Shown: positions 8,779 to 17,295 of the stretch, piece by piece
How positions within the stretch are numbered: position 1 is the first letter of the stretch
Layout of the letters: each line of letters begins with the position of its first letter
NCBI GenBank assembly: GCA_002343845.1
Contig: DDSQ01000078.1
Coordinates: 50,651 to 102,902 of the forward strand
DNA length: 52,252 bases
Direction of reading: 5' to 3'
Origin: Planctomycetes bacterium UBA2386
GTDB lineage: Bacteria; Planctomycetota; UBA1135; UBA2386
Notes under the pieces: model-generated
Seen by the model: only the letters and a program-made list of their open reading frames with translations
What the model was told of the DNA's origin: nothing
Databases searched by the model: none
Translations under genes and position numbers: made by a program

Positions 8779-11700
8779 ATGAACCGCAATGCACCCGCCC
8801 CGTCCCGCCCGCTCGCCGGCCTGCTGGTCGCGCAGTTCTTCGGCGCCTTCAACGACAACGCCTTCAAGATCCTGGTCGCGTTGCTGGCGCTCGGCAGCGT
8901 GGCCGGCGCCGACGAAGCGGCCAAGCAGCTGCAGACCACGATCGCGTTCGTGGTGTTCACGCTGCCGCTGATGCTCGGGTCGCTGCCGGCGATGGCGCTC
9001 GGCGATCGCGTCGAGAAGCGCGACCTGATCGTCAAGACCAAGGCGCTCGAGGTCGTCCTGATGGCGCTCGGCACCTGGGCGCTGTGGGCGACGCCGACCG
9101 GTTGGCAGACCTACGCGGTGCTCGCTGGCATGGGCTTGCAGAGCGCCCTGTTCGCGCCCGGCAAGTACGGGATCCTGCCCGAGCTGTTGCCGCACGAACG
9201 GCTCTCGGCGGCGAACGGCCGACTCGAAGCCGCGAGCTTCCTCGCGATCATCCTCGGCACCGCCGCCGGCGGCGTGCTGCTCGAGGCGACCGGTGCGCAG
9301 GTCTGGATCGCGGGAGCGTTGCTGACCACGCTCGCCGTCGCAGGGTTCGTCGCCGCCCTGGCAGTGCCGCGTTCGGCGCCGGTGACCACGCCGGCAGAAC
9401 CGTTCGGCGTGGTGCTGCGCTCGTCGTGGCGGGTGCTGCGCGGCGACCGCACGTTGTGGCTGGCCACGCTCGGCTCGGTCGCGTTCTGGGGTCTGGCGAG
9501 CCTGCTCGGCCAGGACGTGCTGGTCTACGGCAAGCAGGTGCTCGGCTATCCGGACCGCTACGCCGGCGTGCCGTACGCGTTGTTCGCGATCGGCGTGGGC
9601 GCCGGGGCCTTGTTGGCCGGGCGTTGGTCGCGCGGCAAGGTCGAGGTCGGCCTGATCCCGCTCGGCGCGTTGGGGCTCGGCCTCGGCACGGCGCTGTTCG
9701 GGCTGCTGGTGCCGGGTCCCGTCGGCACGTTCGTGTTGATGGCGGTGCTCGGGGTCGCCAGCGGCTTCGTCGTCGTGCCGCTGAACGCGCTCGTGCAGTG
9801 GCGCGCGCCGGCGGCGCGACGCGGCGCGATCATCGCGCTGGTCAACTGCCTGTCGTTCGCGGGCATCCTCGCCGGCAACCTCGGCTGCCTGCTGTTGTCG
9901 GCTGCCGGCTTCGACTCCGCGGCGATCCTGCTGGTCGCCGCCGTGCTGACGTTGGCGGCGACGGCGTGGGCGATCTGGCTGCTGCCCGACGCCCTGCTCC
10001 GCCTGGTCGTGGTGTTGGCGACGCACGGGGTCTGGCGCCTGCGCATCGTCGGCGTGCGCAACGTGCCCGAGCAGGGCGGGGCGCTGCTCGTTCCCAACCA
10101 CGTCTCGTTCGTCGACGGCTTGCTGCTGCTCGCGGCCATCGACCGGCCGATCCGCTTCGTCGTCGAGAAGCACTGGTACGAACGGCCGCTGCTGCGCCCG
10201 TTCCTGCGCGCGCTCGGCGCCATCCCGATCGCGGCGAGCGGCGGTCCGCGCGTCGTGCTGAAGGCGCTGCGCGACGCGGGTCGGGCGCTCGACGCAGGCG
10301 AACTGGTCTGCCTGTTCGCGGAGGGCGAGATCAGCCGCATGGGTGCCACGCTGCCGTTCCGCCGCGGCATCGAGCGCATCGCCAAGGGCCGTGCGGCGCC
10401 GATCGTGCCGGTGCACCTCGATCGGGTGTACGGTGCGCTCGGCAGTGCGCGGCAAGGGCGCGTGCAGTGGTGGCCGAACGAAGTGCCGTGCCCGGTCACG
10501 GTGTCGTTCGGGACGCCGCTGCCCGCGAACACGCCGCCGGTCGACGTGCGGTGCGCCGTCGACGAGCTCGGCGTCGCGGCGGCCGAACTGCGCGCCGCCG
10601 AACTGCAGCCGTTGCACGAGGGGTTCGTGCGCCGCGTGCGTCGGGCGCCGTGGCGCAACTGCATGGTCGACGCCGACGGCGTTCGACGGTCGCGATTGCA
10701 GGTGCTCGCGGCGGCCACCGTGCTGGCGCGCCGGCTCGCACCGCGGCTCGGTGCGGCGCCGCGTCTGGGCGTGCTGCTGCCGCCATCGATCGGCGGGGCG
10801 GTCACCGCGCTGGCGGCGAGCCTGTCGGGTCGTGCGGTGGTGCCGCTCAACTACACGATCGGCGCCGCGGCCATGGCCTCGGCGGCGCGCCAGGCAGGTC
10901 TGTCGTGCGTGGTGACGTCGCGGGCGTTCGTGGAGCGTGCGCACATCGTGTTGCCCGACGGCGTGCAGCCACTCTGGCTCGAAGAACTCATGGCCGGGAT
11001 CGGGCGCGCCGAACGTCTCGCCGCCGGGGCGCGCGCGCTGGCGTGGCCGGTCGCCTGGCTGGAGCGGGCGTGTGGCGCGCCGGCTCGGGTCACGCGCGAC
11101 GACGTCGCCGCGATCCTGTTCAGCAGCGGCAGCTCCGGCGAGCCGAAGGGCGTCGTGCTGACGCATGGCAACGTGCGCGCGAACTGCGAGGCCGTCGCGC
11201 AGGTGCTGCCGCTCGATCGCCGCGACTGCCTGCTCGGGGCGCTGCCGCAGTTCCACTCGTTCGGCAACCTCGCGCAGTGGTACGCGATGCTGCAAGGCGC
11301 ACGCATGGCGTTCCTGCCGAACCCGCTCGACGCCGCCCGCGTCGGCGAGACGGTCGCGCTGCACCAGGTGACGATCCTGCTGGCGACGCCGACGTTCCTG
11401 CAGTTGTGGTTGCGGCGGTGCGAGCCCGGCCAGTTCGGCTCGCTGCGCGTCGCGCTGACCGGCGCGGAGAAGCTCACCGACGAACTCGCCGAAGCGTTCG
11501 CCGATCGTTTCGGCATCCGTCCGATCCAAGGTTATGGCTGCACCGAGTGCGCGCCGGTCGTCGCCGCCAGTTCGCCGGGGTTTCGCGCCGCCGGCTTCTA
11601 CCAGGCTGGCTCGCGGGCCGGTTCCGTCGGCCGTCCGCTGCCCGGCGTCAGCGTGCGCATCGTCGATCCGGACACGCGGGCAACCCTGCCGATCGGTGCA

Positions 11701-12183
11701 GCAGGCCTCGTGCTCGTGCGCGGCGCGAACGTCATGCGCGGCTATCTCGGTCGCGACGATCTCACGGCCGCGGCGATGCACGACGGCCACTACATCACCG
11801 GCGACATCGGGCGCCTCGATGCGGAGGGCTTCCTCTACATCACCGACCGGCTGTCACGCTTCTCGAAGATCGGTGGCGAGATGGTGCCGCACGGCGTCGT
11901 CGAGGAGCACCTGCAGGCGTGCAGCGGGCGCAGCGAACGCGCGTTCGTGGTCTGCGGCGTGCCCGACGCGAAGAAGGGCGAACGTCTCGCCGTGCTGACC
12001 ACGTTGCGCGGCGACGACGTCGCGACGGTGCGCGAGCGTCTGGCGACGCGCGGCTTGCCGCCGCTGTTCGTCCCGCGCGCCGAGCAGTTCGTGACCGCCG
12101 GTGCTTTGCCGATGCTCGGCACGGGCAAGGTCGATCTGCGGCGGGCCGCGGAGCTGTGCCGGTCGGCAGTCGCGGTGCATTGA
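8779..12183 (+). CDS. aas: LplT-Aas fusion: lysophospholipid transporter, acyltransferase and acyl-ACP synthetase
   Basis: One 1134-residue membrane protein combining functions that are two proteins (LplT and Aas) in E. coli. Residues 1-400 are a major-facilitator transporter (FFGAFNDNAFKIL near the start, twelve hydrophobic segments), expected to flip lysophospholipid inward. About residues 415-620 are a PlsC-type acyltransferase with H441-x4-D446 (NHVSFVD) and FAEGEISRMG. About 640-1134 are an AMP-forming acyl-ACP synthetase with the P-loop FSSGSSGEPKG (781-791), GYGCTECAPV and TGDIGRLD. Together these import 2-acyl lysolipid and reacylate it. The ATG at 8779 starts directly before the first transmembrane segment. 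Regulation by the divergent LysR gene is likely. Single-chain fusions are known in several phyla, so this is uncommon rather than new. Confidence 0.93.
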   Translation: MNRNAPAPSRPLAGLLVAQFFGAFNDNAFKILVALLALGSVAGADEAAKQLQTTIAFVVFTLPLMLGSLPAMALGDRVEKRDLIVKTKALEVVLMALGTWALWATPTGWQTYAVLAGMGLQSALFAPGKYGILPELLPHERLSAANGRLEAASFLAIILGTAAGGVLLEATGAQVWIAGALLTTLAVAGFVAALAVPRSAPVTTPAEPFGVVLRSSWRVLRGDRTLWLATLGSVAFWGLASLLGQDVLVYGKQVLGYPDRYAGVPYALFAIGVGAGALLAGRWSRGKVEVGLIPLGALGLGLGTALFGLLVPGPVGTFVLMAVLGVASGFVVVPLNALVQWRAPAARRGAIIALVNCLSFAGILAGNLGCLLLSAAGFDSAAILLVAAVLTLAATAWAIWLLPDALLRLVVVLATHGVWRLRIVGVRNVPEQGGALLVPNHVSFVDGLLLLAAIDRPIRFVVEKHWYERPLLRPFLRALGAIPIAASGGPRVVLKALRDAGRALDAGELVCLFAEGEISRMGATLPFRRGIERIAKGRAAPIVPVHLDRVYGALGSARQGRVQWWPNEVPCPVTVSFGTPLPANTPPVDVRCAVDELGVAAAELRAAELQPLHEGFVRRVRRAPWRNCMVDADGVRRSRLQVLAAATVLARRLAPRLGAAPRLGVLLPPSIGGAVTALAASLSGRAVVPLNYTIGAAAMASAARQAGLSCVVTSRAFVERAHIVLPDGVQPLWLEELMAGIGRAERLAAGARALAWPVAWLERACGAPARVTRDDVAAILFSSGSSGEPKGVVLTHGNVRANCEAVAQVLPLDRRDCLLGALPQFHSFGNLAQWYAMLQGARMAFLPNPLDAARVGETVALHQVTILLATPTFLQLWLRRCEPGQFGSLRVALTGAEKLTDELAEAFADRFGIRPIQGYGCTECAPVVAASSPGFRAAGFYQAGSRAGSVGRPLPGVSVRIVDPDTRATLPIGAAGLVLVRGANVMRGYLGRDDLTAAAMHDGHYITGDIGRLDAEGFLYITDRLSRFSKIGGEMVPHGVVEEHLQACSGRSERAFVVCGVPDAKKGERLAVLTTLRGDDVATVRERLATRGLPPLFVPRAEQFVTAGALPMLGTGKVDLRRAAELCRSAVAVH

Positions 12184-12214
12184 CAGGGCGTGCGCGGTCG
12201 GTTCGTCTGCGCCG

Positions 12215-12817
12215 GTGCCCTCCATCCCGGCGATCGCTGGCGTCTCCGTGATGGCGCTGGCTGTCGGCGTGCAGTTCGTGGAGGTGCGGCAGGCGATGGT
12301 GGCGTTGGAGTCCTCGCGCGTCGGCCAGGATGTAGCGTCGGTGCTGCGGGCGCGGTACGCGGGCTTGCGCGCGGAGCTGCCGGCCGGGGCGTTCGTCCGG
12401 CTCGTGCGTGAAGAACGCCAACTCGGCGCCGAGGAGCGGGCCTTGATCGATCTCGCCGCGGTCCAGTTGCATCGTTGTCTCGCCGACCTGCCGATGGAGC
12501 CGCTGCCCGGCGTCGAGGCGAGCCTCATCACCCAGATCGCCGCGGGGTTCCACCGCATCCACTCTCCCGACGAGAACCGCGACCTCGAGGCCGTGAAGCG
12601 CAACCTCGTCGCCTGGTGGACCGGCTTGTCCGAAGAACTGCATCTGGCGTCGGTGCGTTACGCCTTGGCGCCGCACGTGCTCACGAACAGCGCCTCGGAG
12701 TGGGTCGTCGGCGACTTCCCGGCCGCCTACGACTGGCGTGAACAGGCGACGCGCGCCGGGCTCTTCGTCGTGCGCGATTTCGGGGACGGCGCCGTGCTGT
12801 TCCGCAGCCGGCCGTGA
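12215..12817 (+). CDS. Anchored protein of unknown function upstream of a glycosyltransferase
   Basis: An unrecognised 200-residue protein. From the GTG at 12215 the N-terminus (IPAIAGVSVMALAVGVQFVE) is one hydrophobic helix, giving a signal anchor. The ATG at 12251 would cut this helix, so I favour the GTG. The rest is mostly helical and acidic, then ends in a short mixed region (ASEWVVGDFPAAYDWREQAT, GLFVVRDFGDGAVLF). Its stop TGA overlaps the GTG start of the following membrane glycosyltransferase-like gene, so the two are translationally coupled and probably act together at the membrane. No catalytic motif is visible. Confidence 0.7.
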   Translation: MPSIPAIAGVSVMALAVGVQFVEVRQAMVALESSRVGQDVASVLRARYAGLRAELPAGAFVRLVREERQLGAEERALIDLAAVQLHRCLADLPMEPLPGVEASLITQIAAGFHRIHSPDENRDLEAVKRNLVAWWTGLSEELHLASVRYALAPHVLTNSASEWVVGDFPAAYDWREQATRAGLFVVRDFGDGAVLFRSRP

Positions 12818-14211
12818 TCGCACTCGCGTTCGCGTTCGCCTGGATCGTCGGATGGTTGATCGTGGCCGCGGTGTGGCCGCGCGGGCGCGCGTCGGCGATG
12901 GCGCTGCGGGCGGTGTTGGCGACGGGGGTCGGGTTCGGTGCGACCTCGCTGCTGGCGTTCGTCGTCTTGGTCGGCGGCAACGGGCTGACCACCGGGCGTG
13001 TCATCGCCGCGGAACTCGCGGTGGTGGTCGTGCTCGCCGCCGTCGTCCGCCGTCGCCGTCGGCGCGACATCGCTCCGACGCTGGAGCCTCGTGACGGCGC
13101 GGCTGCGGGCGCTGCGCCGAGGTGGGCGAGTGCGCTGGTCGTCCTGGCGTGCGTCGCTGCGGCAGTCCCCTTCGTACTCGCGACCCTGCGCGACCCGCAC
13201 GGCATCGCCGACGCCGTGTCGATCTGGAACCTGCGGGCCCGACTGCTGTTCGACAGCGGCGTGCACTGGCGCAACGCGTTCGCGCCGGAACTGGCGATCA
13301 CCCACCCCGACTATCCGTTGCTCGTGCCGCTGGTCGTCGTCCGCACCTGGCACTGGCTCGGCGAGGCGCCGACGGTCGTGCCGGCGATCGTCGGCGGCGT
13401 ATTCACGTTCGGCACGGTGGCGCTGCTGTGGGCGGCGCTGCGTGCGCTCGGCGCCAGCGCGTCGGGTCTGCTCGCGGCCGCCGCCCTGCTCGGCTTCCCG
13501 GCGTTCATCGCGACGGGGAGTGCACAACTCGCGGACGTGCCGCTCGCGTTCTTCGCGCTGGCGTCGTGCGTGTTGTTGGCGGCGAACGACCGCTGGCGAC
13601 CTGCCGGCTGGTCGTTGGTCGGCCTGGCCGGCCTGCTGCTGGGCCTTGCGGCGTGGACCAAGAACGAAGGGCTGCTGCTGCTCGTCGTGGTTCCGGCGAC
13701 GTACGTGCTGTCGCACGCACGCCTGGGCTGGTTGGCGAACGCGAAGGTCCTGGCGGTGCTGGCGGTGGGGGCGTTGCCGGCCCTGTTGCCGCTGCTCGTG
13801 TTCAAGACCACGTTGGTGCAGCCGAACGACCTCGTCGTGCAGGTGGCAGGCGGGCACGCGGCCGACCGCGTCCTCGACGGCGAACGATGGACGATGATCG
13901 CGACCGCCTTGTGCCGCGAGGCGTGGGCGTCCGGCCCGGTCATGCTGGTCGCGGTCGTGGTCTGGTGGTCGTGGCGCGTGCGCCGCTGCACGTTCCCGCT
14001 CGCGGTCGCCGCCACGATGCTCGCGGGCTACTTCGTGGTCTATCTCGTCGCGTCGAGGAGCCTCGAATGGCACCTCGCGACATCCGCGCAGCGGCTGTTG
14101 CTGCAGCTCCTGCCGACGGCGTTGTTCGGGGTTTTCCTGCCGCCGGCCGGCCCGCTTCGCGCCGTGCCGAACGAGGCGCCGCTCGCGACCGGCGCGCCCC
14201 GTACGTCATGA
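12814..14211 (+). CDS. Polytopic membrane protein, GT-C (ArnT/PMT-like) glycosyltransferase
   Basis: A 465-residue integral membrane protein with about ten hydrophobic segments. The pattern resembles family-39-type GT-C glycosyltransferases, which use lipid-linked sugars: an early loop with an acidic residue (LRDPHGIADAVSIWNLRARL), HPDYPLLVPL, ADVPLAFFALASCVLL, AWTKNEGLLLLVV, and a C-terminal SLEWHLATSAQRLLLQLLP. This motif set is common in uncharacterised planctomycetal proteins. Donor and acceptor are unknown. It starts at a GTG overlapping the previous gene's stop by 4 bp. An arginine-rich cytoplasmic loop (RRRRRRD) follows the third hydrophobic segment. A transporter of unknown type is the main alternative. 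Confidence 0.75.
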   Translation: MIALAFAFAWIVGWLIVAAVWPRGRASAMALRAVLATGVGFGATSLLAFVVLVGGNGLTTGRVIAAELAVVVVLAAVVRRRRRRDIAPTLEPRDGAAAGAAPRWASALVVLACVAAAVPFVLATLRDPHGIADAVSIWNLRARLLFDSGVHWRNAFAPELAITHPDYPLLVPLVVVRTWHWLGEAPTVVPAIVGGVFTFGTVALLWAALRALGASASGLLAAAALLGFPAFIATGSAQLADVPLAFFALASCVLLAANDRWRPAGWSLVGLAGLLLGLAAWTKNEGLLLLVVVPATYVLSHARLGWLANAKVLAVLAVGALPALLPLLVFKTTLVQPNDLVVQVAGGHAADRVLDGERWTMIATALCREAWASGPVMLVAVVVWWSWRVRRCTFPLAVAATMLAGYFVVYLVASRSLEWHLATSAQRLLLQLLPTALFGVFLPPAGPLRAVPNEAPLATGAPRTS

Positions 14212-14218
14212 TGCGCGG

Positions 14219-14806
14219 ATGACCAACCTCTTGGTGATCGCCGGTTCGACGCGCTCGGGTGCGTTCAGCAAGCAACTCGCCCGCGCGGCGTGCGCGTTGG
14301 CGACGGCGGCGGGCTGTGGTGCCACGTTCGTCGATCTGCGCGACCATGCGATGCCGCTCTACGACGGCGACCTGGAAGCGGCGCAAGGCCTGCCGGCGGC
14401 CGCGATCACGTTGCGCGCGATGGTCCACGTCCACGACGCGGTGCTGGTGGTGACGCCCGAGTACAACGCGTCGATCCCGGCGGTGCTGAAGAACGCCCTC
14501 GACTGGTTGTCGCGCCCGCACGCCGCCGAACCGGGCGTCTCGGTCTGGAAGGGCAAGGTCGCCGCGATCATGGCGAGCTCGCCGGGGGCGCTCGGCGGCC
14601 TGCGCGGCCTGGTCCACCTGCGGCAGATCCTGATGAACCTCGGCGTGCTGGTGATCACCGAGCAGTTCGCGCTCGGCTCGGCGGCAACGGCGTTCGACGC
14701 CAACGGCTCGTTGCGCGACGCCAAGCAGGCGGCGTCGGTCACGGCGGTGATCCGGCGCCTGGCCGAGGTCGCTGGGCGGTTGGGCGAAGGCAGTGCAGGC
14801 GAGTGA
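14219..14806 (+). CDS. NAD(P)H-dependent FMN reductase family protein
   Basis: A 195-residue flavodoxin-fold reductase that binds FMN and reduces flavins, quinones or azo compounds with NAD(P)H. The phosphate-binding loop GSTRSGAFSKQLA lies at residues 9-21, and the family signature TPEYNASIPAVLKNALDWLS sits near the middle, the region that closes over the flavin. An SSPGALGGLRG loop follows. The length is typical. The ATG lies 7 bp after the glycosyltransferase-like gene, so it may be the last gene of that run. It directly precedes the Fur-family/Dps pair, which has its own promoter, so an oxidative-stress link is possible but not shown. Confidence 0.9.
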   Translation: MTNLLVIAGSTRSGAFSKQLARAACALATAAGCGATFVDLRDHAMPLYDGDLEAAQGLPAAAITLRAMVHVHDAVLVVTPEYNASIPAVLKNALDWLSRPHAAEPGVSVWKGKVAAIMASSPGALGGLRGLVHLRQILMNLGVLVITEQFALGSAATAFDANGSLRDAKQAASVTAVIRRLAEVAGRLGEGSAGE

Positions 14807-14813
14807 CCTCGGC

Positions 14814-14842
14814 TTGACCAGGCCGATAGTTGGACTTAGTCT
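14814..14842 (+). promoter_or_regulatory. Sigma-70-like promoter of the Fur-family gene
   Basis: A -35 TTGACC (14814-14819), a 17-nt spacer and a -10 TAGTCT (14837-14842) precede the GTG at 14849 by 6 nt. Transcription would start at or next to the start codon, giving a leaderless mRNA. No Shine-Dalgarno is present. Confidence 0.55.
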
Positions 14843-14844
14843 AA
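14830..14844. promoter_or_regulatory. PerR/Fur-type 7-1-7 operator overlapping the -10
   Basis: TTGGACTTAGTCTAA is a 15-bp inverted repeat in 7-1-7 form (TTGGACT, T, AGTCTAA) with a single mismatched pair. It has the geometry of PerR boxes and is AT-rich against a very GC-rich background. It covers the -10 hexamer and ends 4 nt before the regulator's start codon, so binding would block RNA polymerase: autorepression is the natural reading. Confidence 0.6.
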
Positions 14845-14848
14845 TCTC

Positions 14849-15265
14849 GTGATTCGCAACCGGGCAGCCCTGATCGAGCGACTCGAGCGTGCCGGCCTCC
14901 GCCGGTCGGCCCAACGCATCGCGATCGCGTCGTACGTGCTGGACACCGACGACCACCCGACCGCCGACGAGGTCTGGACGCGCGTGAAGGCCGAGTTCCC
15001 CACGGTCAGTCGCGCGACCGTCTACAACACGCTGCAGGCGTTCCGCGACCACGGCCTGCTGCGGCAGCTGGTGCTGGCAGAAGGCAGCGTGGTGTTCGAC
15101 CCGAACGTCGAACCGCACCATCACTTCGTCGACGACGGGACGGGAGCGATCCACGACATCCCCTGGACGGCGTTGCGCGTCAGCAAGGTCGACGAACTCG
15201 AAGGCCTCGACGTGCGCGAGTACATGGTCGTCGTGCGCGGGCGTCGGCGCAGCAAGCGCCACTGA
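14849..15265 (+). CDS. Fur-superfamily regulator, PerR/Irr-like, lacking the structural Cys site
   Basis: A 138-residue metal- or peroxide-responsive repressor. The winged HTH is clear (LRRSAQRIAIASYVL, then TVSRATVYNTLQAFRDHGL). Regulatory-site ligands are visible: H36 in DDHPTAD, D84, the triple His 90-92 and H102 in AIHDIP. Where most Fur and PerR proteins carry the first structural-zinc CxxC (residues 95-98), this has DDGT, and the protein has no cysteine at all. That matches Irr-like or zinc-site-less PerR branches. It starts at GTG 14849, predicted leaderless. A PerR-like box covers its promoter, and dps follows 43 bp downstream in the same direction. Whether it senses Fe, Mn, haem or peroxide is not decidable here. 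Confidence 0.9.
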   Translation: MIRNRAALIERLERAGLRRSAQRIAIASYVLDTDDHPTADEVWTRVKAEFPTVSRATVYNTLQAFRDHGLLRQLVLAEGSVVFDPNVEPHHHFVDDGTGAIHDIPWTALRVSKVDELEGLDVREYMVVVRGRRRSKRH

Positions 15266-15308
15266 GCGACCGCAACGCTCTGCAGAAACACGACAGGCCC
15301 CGAATCCG

Positions 15309-15785
15309 ATGAAGAACACGCCGAGCCACCTCTCCGAGTCCGCGCGCAAGAACGTCTGCGAGGCGCTGCGCGCCGTGCTGACCGATGGCCTCGACCTCTA
15401 CACGCAGCTCAAGGTCGCGCACTGGAACATCAAGGGCCCGCACTTCGCCGCGCTGCACCCGCTGTTCGACCAGTTCGCGACCGACCAGGCGGCGAACAAC
15501 GACGAAGTCGCAGAGCGCATCCTGACGCTGGGCCACCTCGCCGTCGGCACGAGCCGCCACGTTGCGAAGCACTCGCGGTTGCCCGAGTACCCGCAGGACA
15601 CGACCAAGGACCTGCAGCACGTCGCCCTGTTGGCGGAGCGCATCGGCGCGCACCTTGCCGGCATGCGCGCGGCGCGTGACGTGGCGAAGACGCACGAGGA
15701 CGAGGACACGTTCGACCTGCTCACCGGCATGGTCGAGCAGTTCGAGAAGCACGCGTGGTTCCTGCACGCGACGCTCGGCGGCTGA
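15309..15785 (+). CDS. dps: Dps ferritin-like DNA-protection protein
   Basis: A 158-residue Dps protein that oxidises Fe(II) with peroxide, stores iron in a dodecamer and shields DNA. The inter-subunit ferroxidase ligands are all present with exactly the E. coli spacing: H38 (KVAHWNIKGPHF), H50, D54, D65 and E69. A C-terminal helix (DTFDLLTGMVEQFEKHAWF) completes the four-helix bundle. The N-terminus is short and only mildly basic (KNTPSHLSESARKN), so DNA binding may be weak. It lies 43 bp after the Fur-family regulator. No separate operator box is visible in that gap, so it probably shares the regulator's promoter and is derepressed with it under oxidative stress. Confidence 0.96.
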   Translation: MKNTPSHLSESARKNVCEALRAVLTDGLDLYTQLKVAHWNIKGPHFAALHPLFDQFATDQAANNDEVAERILTLGHLAVGTSRHVAKHSRLPEYPQDTTKDLQHVALLAERIGAHLAGMRAARDVAKTHEDEDTFDLLTGMVEQFEKHAWFLHATLGG

Positions 15786-15791
15786 GGCGCG

Positions 15792-16649
15792 TCACTTGGC
15801 GAGCGCGGCGTCGATCGCCTGCACCACGGCCGTGCAGCGCGCCGCGAGTTCGACGTAGCGGGCGGCGATCGCTTCGTCGCGAGCACGTTCGGCGATCGAT
15901 GCGGCGTGCGCGGCGACGTCGTGGCATCGCGAACGTGCCTGCGCAAAGGCCGCGCGCGCGACGATCCACCGGCGTTGGCCGAGGGTCTGGCGGGCCTGGT
16001 TCAGTGCCCGGGCGACTGCCGTTGCGTCGCCTTGCGAAGCAGGTTCGGGGGTCGGCGCGGTCGCTTCCCGGCTGACGTCGTGGGCGTCGCTGCCGACCAT
16101 CGCCAGCCAGAAGGCAGCCTCCGCACGCGCGAGGCGAGCCACGTCCTGCAGGCGCGGATCCTGAGGTACCTCCGTCTCGCGCAGCAGCCGGTCCATGAGT
16201 GGGAGCACCGCGCGCAACGCGCGGGTCTCCGGATCGAGTTCGACCATTCGTCGCCAGGCGGCGCGGCGCTCGACGGCCGCGCCCGTCGCCGCCAGTTCCC
16301 AACGGAGCAGGTCGTCGACGTTCGCCGCGAGGTCGTCGGCGTGCAGCACCTCGAGCCCGATCTGCACTTCGTCGAGCCGGGCGAGCATCGCCGGCCAGTC
16401 GATGCCGGCGTCGGTCACCAGCGCCAGTGCGGCATGGCCGGGTGTGCGCGCCACATGCTCCGCGAGCACTTCGGCCTTGCGGACTCCCGGCAGCGCAGCG
16501 ACGACCGCACGGGCCGCCTCGGGCTCGATCGATCAGGCCTCGGTGGCGCGCGCGAACGCGAGCCAGCGCGCGGCCGGGGTCGCCGACGGTGGAGCCTGGG
16601 CCAGCACCGGTGCGAGCAGGGGGAGCACAGCGACCAGACGGCGGCGCAT
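15792..16649 (-). pseudogene. Exported helical protein gene interrupted by an in-frame TGA
   Basis: A reading frame of 286 codons from the ATG at 16649 is broken once, by TGA at 16533-16535. Before the stop are 38 residues with a clear signal peptide (MRRRLVAVLPLLAPVLAQAP) and a start of mature protein (AARWLAFARATEA). After it the same frame continues at once as SIEPEAARAVVAALPGVRKA and stays open for 246 residues of Ala/Arg/Glu-rich, probably all-helical protein. The match of frame and composition on both sides argues for one gene carrying a nonsense mutation or a base-calling error. TGA is used as a normal stop by neighbours, so recoding is unlikely. The function is unknown. A GTG at 16469 could restart translation but would lack export. 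Confidence 0.65.
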
Positions 16650-16696
16650 GCCAGGGACTATCGCGCCCGCCGGTGTCGTTGCACGTAAGCGCCGCG

Positions 16697-17272
16697 TCAG
16701 CGTCGGGGCCGCCGGGCCGGGGTCGTGGCGGCCCGCATCACCGGGCGCGTCGGCGAGGGCCGTGCCACCTCGGTGTAGCCCGCGCTGAGGAACGCCGAGG
16801 CGGTGCCTGTCCAAGCGAACACGTCGGCCATCGCTCCGTGCTTCGGTTCCTGCGGGTAGCCCTCGACGATCCGGCCGCCGCGCCGGTGTACATGGGCGCG
16901 AGCGGCGCGCAGCAGCGCCGTGGCGACGCCGGTACGGCGGTGGTTCTTGTGCACGAACAGGCACGTCACCGACCAGACCGGCTCGGCGTCGAGCGGCTTC
17001 ATCAGCCGGGACCTGGCGAGGCCCGGGAAGTCGGCGCGCGGCGCGACCGACAGCCAGCCGATCGCCTCACGGCCGCGATAGGCCAGCAGTCCTGGCTCCT
17101 CGCCAGCGGCGACGATCGTGCGCATCGCTGCGCGGTTGCCGTCGCCCTTCTGCGCGTCGAACTGCTGCCGCGGCAGCCTCCACAGCATGCACCAGCATCC
17201 TCCGCACGCTCCGCGCTCGCCGAACAGCGCCTCGAAGTCGCGCCAACGGGCCGCCGTCAGCGCGCGCACCAC
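16697..17272 (-). CDS. GNAT family N-acetyltransferase
   Basis: A 191-residue GNAT acetyltransferase, moving acetyl from acetyl-CoA to an unknown amine. Motif A is VWSVTCLFVHKNHRRTGVAT, with the acetyl-CoA pyrophosphate loop as R-R-T-G-V-A. An N-terminal CGGCWCMLWRLP motif, rich in Cys and Trp, marks a recognisable GNAT subgroup. The C-terminal VEGYPQEPKHGAMADVFAWTG also fits that subgroup. The start is one of two adjacent GTG codons (17272 or 17269), with no ATG nearby. It lies 23 bp after telA and 47 bp before the interrupted gene, all on the minus strand, so the three may form an operon. Confidence 0.85.
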   Translation of the reverse strand: MVRALTAARWRDFEALFGERGACGGCWCMLWRLPRQQFDAQKGDGNRAAMRTIVAAGEEPGLLAYRGREAIGWLSVAPRADFPGLARSRLMKPLDAEPVWSVTCLFVHKNHRRTGVATALLRAARAHVHRRGGRIVEGYPQEPKHGAMADVFAWTGTASAFLSAGYTEVARPSPTRPVMRAATTPARRPRR

Positions 17273-17295
17273 GATCGCGCCGCGGGCGGGCGGTC

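Noticed and set aside
8698..11790. A 1030-codon open frame opposite the LplT-Aas gene
   Set aside because: The Arg/Gln/His/Asp-rich composition and full overlap with a three-domain enzyme mark it as a shadow frame.
7863..12251. A 1462-codon plus-strand open frame running through the LysR and LplT-Aas region
   Set aside because: It is out of frame with both real genes, begins antisense to LysR and has no recognisable domain.
16533..16535. Selenocysteine insertion at the in-frame TGA
   Set aside because: No SECIS-like structure is evident next to it, the flanking residues (TEA and SIEP) do not resemble a redox site, and TGA ends many neighbouring genes. Mutation or error is simpler.
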